64,000 nt of DNA, taken from the NCBI GenBank assembly GCA_963693365.1, contig CAVNZM010000003.1, positions 9,362,001-9,426,000 of the forward strand. Direction: 5' to 3'. The DNA comes from Amoebidium appalachense. Taxonomy: Eukaryota > Ichthyosporea. Below are positions 1 to 13,335 of the stretch, piece after piece. Within the stretch, counting starts at the first letter, position 1. Every line of letters begins with the position of its first letter. The notes under the pieces are model-generated. The model ran no database searches and was not told the DNA's origin. It worked only from the letters and a program-made list of their open reading frames with translations. The translations under genes and the position numbers were made by a program.

Positions 1-713
1 CTTGCTGAGAATCAAGTGAAGATGACATCCCCACTCAAGGGTTGGAAGTTGGGTTCTCGTGAAGTTTGTTGATGTGACTGTTGATGTTAATACTCTCACA
101 CATGTAGAAGCAGGTGCCGTGAAGTCACAGTCAAGTTTCCCCACTCGAGAAGACAATGGAGAAGACTTGAAGGTGCAAGCCGGGGAAGAAAACCAAACGG
201 AAGAAGCACACAACGACGGTTGCCTCTGAAGACTCGGAACATGACGGTAGCCAACGACGATATATAAATATATATAAAAGAAAACAACTAGTGTATGTGT
301 GACGTGTTGGTGGCTAATGATTTATACTGGGGACCACCCACTATAAACACAAGGCATGAACATCTTGTGGACTGATTTATAGACTGGTGGTCAACCAGTT
401 AAGACACGGGGAATGAGCATCCCGAGGACTAGGTTTAGACTGGCAGTCAACCAGCACGCCATGGCTATAGATAATTATTTATACTGGGACGCCATCCCAG
501 TTCGACAGATATATAAGTCGAATATAAAAGAAAACCAATATATATGATGGTACATAAATAAACGACGGATGGTGGAGAAGAAGTCCCCACTGAAGATGCA
601 CACACTGAAGATCGATGAAGACAGCAGTAGACTTTCGTTGGGAGGTGTCTCTACACAGTGATGTGTAGACCACTGGCCAGGGCCCCAACCTACTTGAAGA
701 CCACTGTAGATGA

Positions 714-718
<5 letters not shown>

Positions 719-753
<35 letters not shown>
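719..753. repeat. Poly(G) run, about 35 bp
   Basis: Uninterrupted G homopolymer just beyond the end of the copia coding region. Homopolymers of this size recur through the window. Confidence 0.95.
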
Positions 754-757
<4 letters not shown>

Positions 758-779
758 CTCAGTCACGAAGGCTGAGTGA

Positions 780-2734
780 AGCACGGTGCTGCTCGTAGGA
801 GGGCCCGGGCAGGGGCTTGGTGAAGATGTCGGCCACGTTGTCTTTGGTGGACACGTAGGTGACGACCACATCCCCACTCTTGATGTAGTCCTTCGTGTTG
901 TGGTACCGGACTGCAATGTGTTTGCCAGTCCGGCGCTTGATGCTGTTGGTGTGTGCAGGAGGGCAATGGTGGACTGGTTGTCACAGTAGACGGGGGTGGG
1001 GTCGGTCATCGGGTAGCCGAGTTCACGGAGGAGATCACGGTGCCAGATGACGTTTTGAACAGCAGCATTGATGGCCAGAAGCTCAGCCTCGGTGGTGGAT
1101 GTTGCCGTGATGGACTGCAGCTTCGAATACCATGTGATGGGTATGCCCTTGAAGAAGATGACGTATCCGGTGGTTGAACGACGGGTGTTGGGGCAGTTAG
1201 CAAAGTCGGCATCAGAATAACACTCCAGCAAGGGGGTGTTGTCGTCGGATGCAGACTTGTCGTAGTGAAGGCCGAGGTTGGATGTGCCGATGAGGTACCG
1301 AACTACACGGAGTAGACATTCCCATGCAAGTTTGGTGGGGTGGGCACTGAATCTACCGAGGTAGCCGATGGCAAAGGAGATGTCGGGCCGGGAACAACGA
1401 GCAACCCACAAAAGACGGCCGAGTAGTTCACGGTAGGGAACCTTGATGGGTGGTGAGTCGTTCTCGTTGATGGTGATGACGGTGCCGACGGGAATGGGAG
1501 TGGCCTTGGGGTGGGCATCGTTGAGGTTGAAGTCTCTGACGATGTCGTTGATGTAGGACTGTTGAAGCAGCTTGAGGTGACCGGGGGTGTGTATGAGCTG
1601 GGTGCCGAGGAAGATGTCGGGGAGGTCGACCTTGCAGAGAGCTGACTTCATGATGTGGTCTACTAGATCCTTGGTGTGGGAAGAGTTGGCCCGGGCCGTG
1701 CAGATGATGATGACGTCGTCCACATAGTTGCCAGTGAGGATGATCATGATGTCACCGTTGGGGAAGGTCTTGATGTAGACACATGGATCTGAACGGAGAC
1801 GTTCGAGACCGTGAGCAAGGAGGACCTTGTCGAAGTACTCATACCAGGCCAGTGATGCTTGCTTTTGGCCGTAGAGTGCCTTCTTGAGTTTCCAGACCTT
1901 GTGCTCGTTGCCGGGGGTGATGAAGCCAGGTGGTGGCTCAATGTAGATGTCTTCTTGAAGAGGACTGTTGAGGAACTTGAAGGCCGTTGAGACGTCGAGT
2001 TGATGAATCTCATGGTTGCCGTCCACACCGATGGCAAGGAGGGCACGGACGGAGGAGGACATCACCACGGGGGAAGAGGTGTCACCGTAGTCAACACCGT
2101 AGACTTGAGTGAAGCCCTTTGCAACACCACGAGCCTTGATCTTGGTGTCACCGGCTGAGTTGAGGACTTTCTCAGTCACAATCCACTTGAACTTGATGAT
2201 GTTGGCATCAGGGGGGGGATCAACGATGGTGAAGACATCCTTGGTGATAAAGGCTTGGTACTCGGATGTGAGGGCAGCTATGACGGCATCACCGTTGGGA
2301 CCGTTGCAATGCTTTTGAATGCCCTTGGGGAGTTGGTCAATGTTGATGGTCGGTGCTGTGATGCTGACCAGTGCCGTTGGAGGCTTGGTGAGACGTGTAG
2401 ACCGACGAAGGTTGGGCTTGGGGGGGTCCTTGAGGGGGGTGGAGGCCGGGGAAGTGTTGTAGGCCGGGACAGGAGCATGGAAGCCAGGAATAGGACCGGT
2501 GGTGAGGGGGGCATCGGCGGTGTCCACAGGGCTGCTCGAGGCCGAGTGGAAGGTGGGGGACCCGGGACGAACCGGAGTCATGTAGCCGGGTTGATGCACA
2601 GCAATGGGGGGGGGCCGGCAGCAAGGGTTGTTGGCCAGTGGGGGGGGGGGCTTGGCCGGGGGGAGGCACGGGTTCAACCGGGGCTGGTTGGTTGTGCCAG
2701 GACGGTTGGGAGATGACCACAGACGGAGTTTCAT
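780..2734 (-). CDS. Copia reverse transcriptase-RNase H part of the polyprotein
   Basis: The frame overlaps the end of the Gag-integrase frame in a proline-rich linker. RT motifs are clear: FKWIVTEK, KARGVAKGFTQ, the LDVSTAF aspartate region, LKKALYGQKQASLAWY and the catalytic NYVDDVIII. The RNase H domain shows CYSDADFA, TTEAELLA and VYCDNQSTIALLHT. Just after that last motif, near 950, the reading frame is lost; the conserved copia C-terminus (VSTKDNVADIFTKPLPGP) is readable in another frame at about 800-850 and ends with a stop near 770. The break fits a two-base expansion inside a short CACACA tract. Together with the break near 2645 this makes the copy non-functional as assembled. Reverse transcription would occur in virus-like particles made by the Gag part. 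Confidence 0.88.
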
Positions 2735-5174
2735 CGTCGTCGTCGGAGGGGGGGTCCAATGTCGGCAGATCGGGTTTGGGGGGATTGGGGACCTGATTGG
2801 TGCTGCTCATGAATTTTGACTCGTCGAAGATCACATCACGGCAGATCTTGACTTGGTTGCTGGCACGGTCGAGGATCTTGTGTGCCTTGGAGGGCAGATC
2901 CCAGCCGACGTAGGTGCCGACTCTGACGGTTGATGCAAGCTTGTTCCTCTTTGACCGGGGAACATGCACATAGGCAGGGGAGCCGAACACGTGGAGCTGG
3001 GAGACGTCTGGTTTGAAGCCGTGGAAGGCCTTGAAGGGTGTGTTGCCGTTGGCAGCAGATGACGGTGTGACGTTGATGATGTAGCCAGCATGCTTGAGAG
3101 CAGCAACCCACATCTTGGGAGAGAGAGGTTGGTCCTTGTCGGCATGGAGGAAGCAACGGACTGTCTCTTGCAGTTCTCTCATCTTCCGTTCAACAACACC
3201 GTTGTACTGTGGTGTGTCGACGGGGGCAAACTCCATGATGATGCCTTTCTGCTTGCAGTAGGCCTCGGTGTCCCTGGAGGTGAACTCAGAGCCGGAGTCA
3301 AACCGAAGATGGGTGACGATCTCAGGTGTCTGACGTTCGATGGTTTCAACGAGAGACTGAATGTAGTTGAGGGTTTCACCACGGTTGTAGAGGGGGAACA
3401 CGGTGGTGTAACCGGTGGCATCACAAACACACACCAGAGCAACCTTGTAGCCTCCGTAGGAAGCACAGAGAGCTTCGAAGAAGTCCAGGTGCCACTTAGC
3501 ACCGGGGATGGTGAACCGGGAACGGGTGCCGGGAAATGGAGCCTTGGTGGTCTTGCCAGACATGCAGCCGAAGCAGTCACTGTTGTCGGGTGACTTGAGG
3601 GAGGGGGGCATGCCGATGACAGGCTCATCCTTGGCCATCCTGGTGACGGTGGAGAGGGCACGGTGGCCGAGACGGTTGTGCCAAAGGGTGAGGTCGTCGG
3701 TTGGTTGAGTCCTTGCTGTGTAGGCTTGGACCCACGGGTGCTGAGGGGTGTCAATCACGTAGTCAGTGATGTAGTAGAGACCGTTGAGGGGGGTGAGATC
3801 TGAAATGATGTCACCATTACGGCTGTAGAGGAACGACGGGTGGTTGTCTGCATCGTCACAACTTGAATGACCCAGGCGGCCGGCAGTTGAGGCCATGGAG
3901 GTAGACACGAGGAAAGACGGTGACTCGGGTACGTAGAAAGCATTGATGCTGCACGGGGTTGAGTGGCCGTTGTGGTGCAGTGTCAGGTTGATGATGCCAC
4001 GGTGTGTGGCATTGACGGTGCCGAGGCCGTGAATGGGGGTGGGGGGACACGGGGTAAGGGAGGAGAAATACTCCTTGATGGGGCAGATGTGTGCATTACA
4101 AGCACTGTCCCAGACGGGGTCGTCACGGTCGGGTGTGCCGGTGGAGGAGATGAGACTCAGTGCAAATTGCACACTCTTGTTGCCTTTCTCCTGCTTGGCA
4201 CGACGAGCAACAGCACAGCCAGGCTCCGGGCATGCTGTGATGTGGTGGGGCTCATGGCAGTAGGAACACTCCACCTTCTTGGTGTTGTGCTGTCGGTTAC
4301 GGTTGTCCCTGTTACCACGGTGGTAAGGGGAAGTTGAACGGGGGCCGGGTGACTTGGAGGACGGACGAGGATCACGGGAATGGGACGGGGAACGGTGAGG
4401 TGTATGCTCACGTCGAGGGATACGGTTACGGAGGTCACCGGGGGGAAGCACTCTGCTCTGGAGTGCACGGAGGGGACGGTTGTGGACGGTTGCACCAGTG
4501 CCTGCGTCGATGAGGCCGGCACCGATTTCAGCTCCTCGGATGTCACTGATGAGCTGGTTGAAGGACGGGTAGGCCTTGTTGTTCATCCAGTAGTCGGAGC
4601 ACAGACGTTCAATGTCGGAGCAGACCAGGGCCGTGTTCTTCCGGAGGTGAAGGAAGAACTTACGTACGACATCCTTGTGCTGGACGGGCTCGTCGAGGCA
4701 GGCAAGTGTCGTAGCCAGACGTTGGAGACGGGTGAGGTATGCTGTGACGTTGGGGTAGTCTCGTAGTTCAAGCTCCTCGAAGGTGACTTGAATCTGGGTG
4801 ACTCGGGCCTCCTTCTCTGCCACATACGCCATACGTAGGTTGTGGAAGACTTCTCCACCGTGGACACCGTCTTGCATCCGGCCGGAGTCGTAGAGCTCGG
4901 TCGGATGGACGGACTGGTTGAGGATCTGGTCGAGGACGTCGGAAGCTTTCTTGTAGGAGTCCTTGGTGGCGTAGCCTAGCCATTGGTTGGCTTCAGTGCC
5001 GTCAACCCACTGTGGCCTCTTGATAGCGTCAACGAATTTCTCGGCAATGGTTGTTCTAATGAACCGGTGAATGAGTGGCTCCCACTCGAAATAATTAAGA
5101 CGTTTCTCGTCTCTTTTCTCGGACGGATTCCATATTGGAAGGTTGATGTACGACGGTTTGTCAGTCATGATCAT
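2337..5174 (-). CDS. Copia Gag-protease-integrase part of the polyprotein
   Basis: Open frame of 945 codons; the ATG at 5174-5172 is followed by a second ATG two codons later. Residues 1-240 are a Gag-like helical region. Residues 303-315 carry a zinc-knuckle variant (CSYC..HH...C). Near residue 356 is the protease-like motif WDSACNAH, where copia proteases usually have DSGA. Around 490-550 is the HHCC pre-integrase region (LWHNRLGHR, CFGC). Then come the integrase acidic residues: WHLDFFE, LRFDSGSEF and NGVVERKMREL. The last ~100 codons of this frame (below about 2640) are proline-rich and probably out of frame, because the true protein continues in another frame at the RT domain; the switch falls at a G-run near 2640-2651. 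A copia polyprotein is normally one frame, so this is either a slippage mutation, a programmed shift or an assembly error. Confidence 0.88.
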   Translation of the reverse strand: MIMTDKPSYINLPIWNPSEKRDEKRLNYFEWEPLIHRFIRTTIAEKFVDAIKRPQWVDGTEANQWLGYATKDSYKKASDVLDQILNQSVHPTELYDSGRMQDGVHGGEVFHNLRMAYVAEKEARVTQIQVTFEELELRDYPNVTAYLTRLQRLATTLACLDEPVQHKDVVRKFFLHLRKNTALVCSDIERLCSDYWMNNKAYPSFNQLISDIRGAEIGAGLIDAGTGATVHNRPLRALQSRVLPPGDLRNRIPRREHTPHRSPSHSRDPRPSSKSPGPRSTSPYHRGNRDNRNRQHNTKKVECSYCHEPHHITACPEPGCAVARRAKQEKGNKSVQFALSLISSTGTPDRDDPVWDSACNAHICPIKEYFSSLTPCPPTPIHGLGTVNATHRGIINLTLHHNGHSTPCSINAFYVPESPSFLVSTSMASTAGRLGHSSCDDADNHPSFLYSRNGDIISDLTPLNGLYYITDYVIDTPQHPWVQAYTARTQPTDDLTLWHNRLGHRALSTVTRMAKDEPVIGMPPSLKSPDNSDCFGCMSGKTTKAPFPGTRSRFTIPGAKWHLDFFEALCASYGGYKVALVCVCDATGYTTVFPLYNRGETLNYIQSLVETIERQTPEIVTHLRFDSGSEFTSRDTEAYCKQKGIIMEFAPVDTPQYNGVVERKMRELQETVRCFLHADKDQPLSPKMWVAALKHAGYIINVTPSSAANGNTPFKAFHGFKPDVSQLHVFGSPAYVHVPRSKRNKLASTVRVGTYVGWDLPSKAHKILDRASNQVKICRDVIFDESKFMSSTNQVPNPPKPDLPTLDPPSDDDDETPSVVISQPSWHNQPAPVEPVPPPGQAPPPTGQQPLLPAPPHCCASTRLHDSGSSRVPHLPLGLEQPCGHRRCPPHHRSYSWLPCSCPGLQHFPGLHPPQGPPQAQPSSVYTSHQASNGTGQHHSTDHQH

Positions 5175-5988
5175 TGAAGCAGTAAGACTGAGAAATTACG
5201 CGGTTGTAACGAGATTGTGTGTTAGCGTGCAAAGGGGCCGTAAACCTGTTATTTTGTGTGGGTAAACGGAGAAGCAGAGAGCACAGATGGGTGTTATGTT
5301 ATACACAACACAGAGACACACGGGAGAAACACAACCGGAGAGGTGGAACGATTGCTGGAACCATAGGAAATGAATACGACTGCTTGATATTTATTCCAAG
5401 ATGAAGTCCCTTTTATACTTGGGAATGTGAAAACGATAAACCAATCAAAAGAACGAAAACTCTATTTTCCAATCAAAAGGACGAAAACTATGAGTGTAAA
5501 ATATATCGATCGAAATGTCTGTCGACACATAGAATATAAAATGCAATCCTCTAATGAAAGAAACTTCTAATAAAAGCATGGAAACATTTAACAAAATGAA
5601 ACCACTTATGTAACTATTAGTAGTTCACAACATACATTTATACATGTTCTTATCATAACACGTCTAAATATAATTATTCCTAATAGTTGGAGAACATAGC
5701 ACAATGCTACGTCGTGAGAAAGGAATGGGAAAGGAATGTAAGTTACTATATTTGGGAAAATACAAACGAGATCTGATTGGACGACATATATAGATTTGAC
5801 ACAAACGACAATAGGTGTGCGCGAGCTAAGTATGTCGATACGTACACAGATCTAAGATATCGGTGTACACGGAAACAGAAAGGAAAGAAAGAAAGAAAGA
5901 AAGGAAAAGGAAACAAACTACAACAAACTAATAAACAAATACAAAACTCAACTTCTAAGTCTTGCTGAGAATCAAGTGAAGATGACAC

Positions 5989-6722
5989 TCCCCGCCCCCC
6001 TCCCCCCTGCCCCTCTTGCTCCTCTCTTCTCTCCCTCTCCCCCTCCCCCCTCCCCCCTCGCGCCCTCCCCCCCCCCCCCCCCCCCCCCCCTCCCCGCCCG
6101 CCCCAACACCACGACCCCAAAAAGCACGCCCCATAGCATTACACTGCCACTGTGTGACACGTACCATGGTACAGCCAGATTTTGGAATCTTCACTGGCAG
6201 GTCTGCCCTCCCCCCTGTTGGAGTACACTGGTACTCCCGGCTAGCAATGTCTGTTAGAGAAAGTTTCTGAGCAATTGAATAATTGTTTCAACACTCACTC
6301 GAGTGCATAGAGCTTTTGTTTACGGTCATATTCATGTATGGTAGTTATATGTTTGAGCCAAAACTGTACCAATGACGAGCTTCACTAGCAACGTGCTAAT
6401 TGTGCTCATTAATTAATATTCCCGGTTCAGATGATGTCATCTATATTTGCCACAGGATTCTATTCTTAGAGTGGTAGTGTGCTTTATTCCCGGATATTCT
6501 CAGAATATATTTAGTTGTGTGAAGTAAGATTTACGTTTAACTGCAATTGGTGTGTTAAACACGTTTATTTGTGTGCTTTAGTGCAAGTTAACTAGCCACT
6601 CAACGTGCACAGTTAACTTTTATATCTTTAACGACTTGTTTTCATTGTGCTCTCTTTTCGGCCATGCTGTACATGGCCCACCACCAGGGTGCACACGAGG
6701 CCACCATGAGGTGGCCAACGAC
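5989..6722. other. Intergenic, no gene seen
   Basis: Begins with a C/CT-rich stretch including a C-run at 6067-6090, followed by AT-balanced unique sequence. I see no reading frame with protein-like composition on either strand. Confidence 0.6.
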
Positions 6723-6730
6723 TATATAAA
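6723..6730 (+). promoter_or_regulatory. TATA box upstream of the putative 6843 gene
   Basis: TATATAAA lies 113 bp before the ATG at 6843, so a start site near 6755 would give a 5' UTR of about 90 bases. This core-promoter match is the main reason to take the following weak gene seriously. Confidence 0.5.
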
Positions 6731-6842
6731 GCAGTGCCTCCCATGTCACAAACATGGGAAGCAGAACGTTTGATTTACACTTTTCTACTGTCGTTTTCAG
6801 TGCACAAAACACATAGACAAGTTACCCATCATACACAACACT

Positions 6843-9057
<2,215 letters not shown>

Positions 9058-10210
9058 CATTGGGGTAAAATGGATACACCAACTAGGCAAACTCTGTGAC
9101 AACATAGGCAATGCAATTGATATGGAAGAAGGTTGCTGGTACTGTTAAACTAAAAGGATGGGAGGACATTAGGACCATCACGGCCATGACTAGATTTAGG
9201 TATGCATAGATGTTGTTGTGGTCACCATCTCCTGGTTATGCAGGCGCATAACGATGCAGGTGCATTATAGGCAAACACTACCAAACACAACACATATGTA
9301 TTCTTAAGGAAAAACATGTAAGTGATTAGAAGAACAAAGAATCGTATAGCACATCGCCACAACAAATAAAAAGTCGCTGAAAAACTGCCCTTTTAATGAT
9401 GGTGAACCAGCCACCATACACAGAAACACCCCTTAAACCCTTACACATACATATAGAAGATGACGAAAATTCACCCAAACAAACAACACCCCCTTGCTCC
9501 CCCTTGTTATGCATCCATGCCTGGCCTCCCCCACCCGGCTCGCAGTCAGTCATGCCGAAGGCTTATGCCCCAGTTATATAATTAGGGGTTCTTTGACTTC
9601 CTTAAGCTTGCCCTTCGATCGAAGGCTGCCTAATATAGGCTGCCTCGCGTCGATTGATGGTGACGTCACAAACAGAAAATTGTAATGTTTTCTCATTGGT
9701 TTTATTTTGACACCAGAAACAAAAACAGCCAATAGAAATAAAACTGTGTTCAGGGTTGGGCAGCGGGCTGGGGTTGACCTGTAACCGTATGGCCCTTGGG
9801 CCAATCGTAACGGACTATTTCTTAATCGTAATGGGGGGTTCTTGTGGAGTATTCAGCCCCGTCGAAAACGCCCCTCCAGTCAACAATTCCAAAATGCGCA
9901 TTTTTACAAATTGAGTATTGCAGGATTACAGGTAGCACTGGTCGGGGCTCGATATTGCACTGCAAGAGAGCTGCAGATAGGTTCTTGAACAGAAATACTG
10001 AAAAAATAGGCAAGATCAGATAGTCGAGCATATTTTACGCTAAACACCTGATACGAAAGCTGTTACGACGGCACCCCAACCTTATTCGTATCGGGGTCTC
10101 TCGTTAATCGTAATTACGACGATTTTCGTTCGTAATCCCTACCCTGACTGTGTTGATTTCAAAAATAGCCACCCAGCAAACCCAGGATCAACTACAGTCA
10201 GCTCGGCTCC
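9058..10210. other. Intergenic, with a CRE-like site
   Basis: No convincing gene. TGACGTCA, a perfect palindrome matching the CRE/bZIP consensus, sits at 9661-9668. ATTGG and CCAAT boxes lie at about 9695 and 9730 within an imperfect inverted repeat. These could belong to the promoter of the gene at 10361, but the distance (about 0.65 kb) makes that speculative. Confidence 0.4.
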
Positions 10211-10218
10211 TATATAAA
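10211..10218 (+). promoter_or_regulatory. TATA box of the 10361 gene
   Basis: TATATAAA 143 bp upstream of the ATG, the only strong TATA in the preceding few hundred bases. Confidence 0.5.
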
Positions 10219-10360
10219 CATAGCCGCGGCGAAAACCAGCCAGTCCATCCAACGCTGACAAACGTCGTGAATTCATATCCCTACCATAATAAATATACCA
10301 GAGAAAGACTGTGTTACGTTCGCGCCAGCTCGACCTCCTTTTCACACCCCACCTTTTCAA

Positions 10361-11035
10361 ATGGAGGCTTCTAGTACTGTCGTTCGTGTCACAGCTATTG
10401 GCATGGCGGCCGTGGGCCTCTTCTGCCTGGGTGCATGCAAGGAACTACAAGCTCCTACTTCGTCACACCTCTATCTTCAACCAACGTTCAGAGAGGTTGA
10501 GGATGCGAACAACTGCACAACTATCTGTGACAACTCCGCGCAAGAAAAAGATGTTCATAATGTCGTTGCCGAGCCTACAGAGCCACATTTACCACCAACA
10601 GAAATGGTGGTTGGTGTGGGGCCCTTCTCCTATCTCCTCGCGCTAGGCCACGTTTCCGTAGTTTCCTTTCTGGGCTCTACTCTGGTTGCAGGACTTTATT
10701 CCCCACAACACTGGGCAAGCATCAAAGACTTGAGACGCGCAGGCCTTGTTCTGGCCGGGGCAACCGGGCTTTCAAGTATAATAAGACACCATGCACGTGA
10801 TTTGAGGGAGACAGGTGTCCACGAAGCACCTGTAAATAAGGATCATGCGCCGGTTATTTGGGGTGCACGTCTAATCCATATAGGGTTTTGGCTCGGTTTG
10901 GTGGGGCTGGAGACCCTAGCGGATTGTGATGATCCGCAGAGGTTTGTGACGGTGGGGGCTGTGGCTGCTGTTCCTGTTTGCTATGCTACGGGGGTGATAA
11001 TGGCTAGACAGGTTGTGCGGCCCAAAGAGGGGTGA
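10361..11035 (+). CDS. Intronless multi-pass membrane protein, unrecognised
   Basis: A 224-residue frame with balanced amino acid use, unlike the repeat-derived frames around it. Residues 7-25 are hydrophobic and end in LGAC, so they could be a signal anchor. A polar, acidic and Cys-containing segment follows (26-85). Four more hydrophobic segments are visible at about 88-113, 126-141, 166-187 and 195-214, giving a likely four- or five-pass protein. A histidine-rich linker (IIRHHARD) lies between segments 3 and 4. The start is the first ATG after the TATA box at 10211, and an AATAAA occurs downstream near 11503. I do not recognise the family. The absence of introns contrasts with the 14-3-3 and heme oxygenase genes and is compatible with a retrocopy or a lineage-specific gene. 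Confidence 0.68.
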   Translation: MEASSTVVRVTAIGMAAVGLFCLGACKELQAPTSSHLYLQPTFREVEDANNCTTICDNSAQEKDVHNVVAEPTEPHLPPTEMVVGVGPFSYLLALGHVSVVSFLGSTLVAGLYSPQHWASIKDLRRAGLVLAGATGLSSIIRHHARDLRETGVHEAPVNKDHAPVIWGARLIHIGFWLGLVGLETLADCDDPQRFVTVGAVAAVPVCYATGVIMARQVVRPKEG

Positions 11036-11246
11036 TCATGAACGGTACGGTGATGCATATATGCAACTATGTAGTTCGCGCTGGGCGCGGGTCGGACAGC
11101 ATAATCTGGTGAACAAGGGATTTGGGAATTCCAATTTGAACGGGTCTTTAAGTGCCCGGGTTCCAAGTTGACCGGAGCCGAAAACGTTGGGTTTCTATCC
11201 TTTTCTTTCTTTCTTTCTGGAGTCTTTCTTTCTCTCTCTCTCTCTC

Positions 11247-11287
<41 letters not shown>

Positions 11288-11631
11288 ACAGTTTCTTGAA
11301 CATGTATTCCCAGGATCTGATTATCTGTGTTCCCTGAGGCTTACAAAGGGGACCGTCTTCATCTTGGCCGTGCCCACACGGCAAATTAGCAGAACCTCGT
11401 TAGAATACCTTAATAGTTAGAGCTTTCGTAGTGGTTACTAGGCCATTCGTGATCAGCTGTGCTGGTCGGAGGCAAAGCTAACCTCGAGCTCCTACAATAT
11501 TATTAATAAACCCGGTGCGCTTGCAAGTGACCTGCACATTAATTGACTATGTACTGAAACTTTGTGTGGTTTGATCATCCGGCTGCGGGGTGTGTGTGTT
11601 CGTGTGTACACCGTTAACGTTGTGTGCGTTC

Positions 11632-11681
<50 letters not shown>

Positions 11682-13335
11682 ATGTGCGCGTGTGTCCGTG
11701 TGAGTGTGTCTCTGTCTAAATTTGACACATCGAAGCGTTCGGCAGTGTGCTTACTTATTTTTGTAACTATCGTGGCACTGGCCATCATATCTTGCTTAGT
11801 AAACGCGGTTAATATTAATTGATACAACTGAGAACATGTTATTAATATGTAATACAAGAAAGATAAAAAGTTTTACGATCATACTTTTGGTGGTGGCGGT
11901 ACCGGTGCAGGTGCACGTGGTGGTGGTACATAGACTAAGTGGCGAATTTCTTTTCTTCAAAGTTTATTCGTTTGGGGGGAGAGGGGGGGAGGGGGTGGGT
12001 GGCTTGGCTTTAACGGGCACGACCATTCTGGGCCCCACACCCCCTTTCCCTGGAGGGGGAAGAAAAAAATACAAGGACCACACACAACACAGCACATTGG
12101 CGTGCACATACAGGTGCACACACCAAGCGCCAATACGGACTGCATACATGTGCACCGTTGGTTTAAAATGAGGTGAAGGGAAGGGAAGGGGATTCGCCAG
12201 CTGAGCCAGCAGGGTCGGCCTCCTGACAAGTAGGGAATTAAGGGGGTGGGAAAGACTTTGACAGAGAGATTTGAGAGGGTGCGCCGAGGGGGAGGGGGGA
12301 GGGGGAGGAAGGGAAAGAGGGGGGGGAAGGGGGCGGGGGGAGGGGGGTGGGGGGTGGGGGGAGGGGGGAGGGGCTGAAGAACATAATCCAACATACCCTC
12401 CCGAAGGGGCGTCTTAGCATGCAAGTTCAGGAAGGCAGCGGCAACACCCCCCCTTCCCCCCTCCCCCCTCTCTCCCCCCTAACCCCAAGCCGCCGCCACC
12501 TCCACCACCACCACCACCACCCAAAAAAAAAAGAAAGCACAAAAAAAAAAAAAAAGAAAGCACAAAAAAAAAAGCGAAAAGCAAAGCACACTGGAAAAAG
12601 GAACCCAAAAACCCATCAAGGCAAAGCGGGAGTACTCTAATTTGAAGGATCTCTGTTGTTTCACTCATTATGTGATCAAGACCATGTAAGTCATACCTCC
12701 CCCCCCCCCCCCGCCCTCCCCCCCCCCCCCCCCCCCACCCCTTCCCCCCCCCCCTCCCCCTCCCCCCCCCCAAGCCCCCCCCCCCCCCCCCCACACACAC
12801 ACACTCGGGGGAAGTTGGAGCTTCCCAAAAACCCCGCATCGCTGATTTCCCCTATACAACCACCTGATTTCTGCTTACTGCCTCAACACTAAAACTCCAC
12901 GCAATTCTCACCGCCTTTTACTGTTGTTTTTACCCTTTCATCACATGTGTAACCCTGAACACAATAAGGTGGTCACCACTGCTTATGATCATCAACACCG
13001 CTGACCCACCATGCAAGTCACGTGATCGAAGCAGTACTGGGCCCAACTTGGGTGTTAACGGGTGTTATTTCAGTTAGAAAAACATTTTCATGAAACACGC
13101 TCATGCCCCCATCAGGCGGGTTATACATGGAAATGCTGCATTCTCTGCATGATATGAAAATGTATAAGTGCAATTCATGATGATGTGTACCGTGCCCCAA
13201 TGGTTCTGATCCCCCAGGCCCCCCTCCTCCCCCTCCCCGCCACCCCCCCCCCCCCCCCCCCCCCCCTTTACCCCCCCCTCTACCCCCTTCCCCCCTCCTC
13301 CCCCTCTCTCTCCTCACTCCCCAACTCTCCAGCTC
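11036..13335. repeat. Gene-free low-complexity stretch
   Basis: Holds a CT tract and C-run at 11230-11287, (GT)n at 11637-11680, purine/G-rich sequence at 11970-12000 and 12240-12375, C/A-rich sequence at 12450-12580, and C-runs at 12699-12792 and 13243-13266. I see no frame with protein-like composition on either strand. Confidence 0.75.

Larger units (their letters stand above)
1..5988 (-). mobile_element. Ty1/copia LTR retrotransposon, cut by window start
   Basis: The domain order on the minus strand is Gag, protease, integrase, reverse transcriptase, RNase H, which is diagnostic of Ty1/copia (integrase before RT). About 27 bases at the window start (1-28) recur at 5961-5988; read on the minus strand both begin TGTCATC, the expected TG start of an LTR. 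So the 5' LTR starts at 5988 and runs down towards the gag start at 5174, while the 3' LTR starts at 28 and lies almost wholly outside the window. A purine tract, GAGTGGGGA on the minus strand, directly precedes the 3' LTR start and fits a polypurine tract. I could not fix the inner border of the 5' LTR or a primer binding site. The noncoding 3' part (about 29-780) holds a degenerate repeat of roughly 55-60 bp (320-480) and a G-run at 719-753. Confidence 0.9.

Noticed and set aside
2255-2716. Plus-strand frames opposite the copia ORFs
   Set aside because: Shadow frames of the minus-strand retrotransposon coding region with no motifs of their own.
9690-9750. Possible miniature inverted-repeat element
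   Set aside because: The arms (gttttattt and its complement) are short and imperfect, with no flanking duplication.
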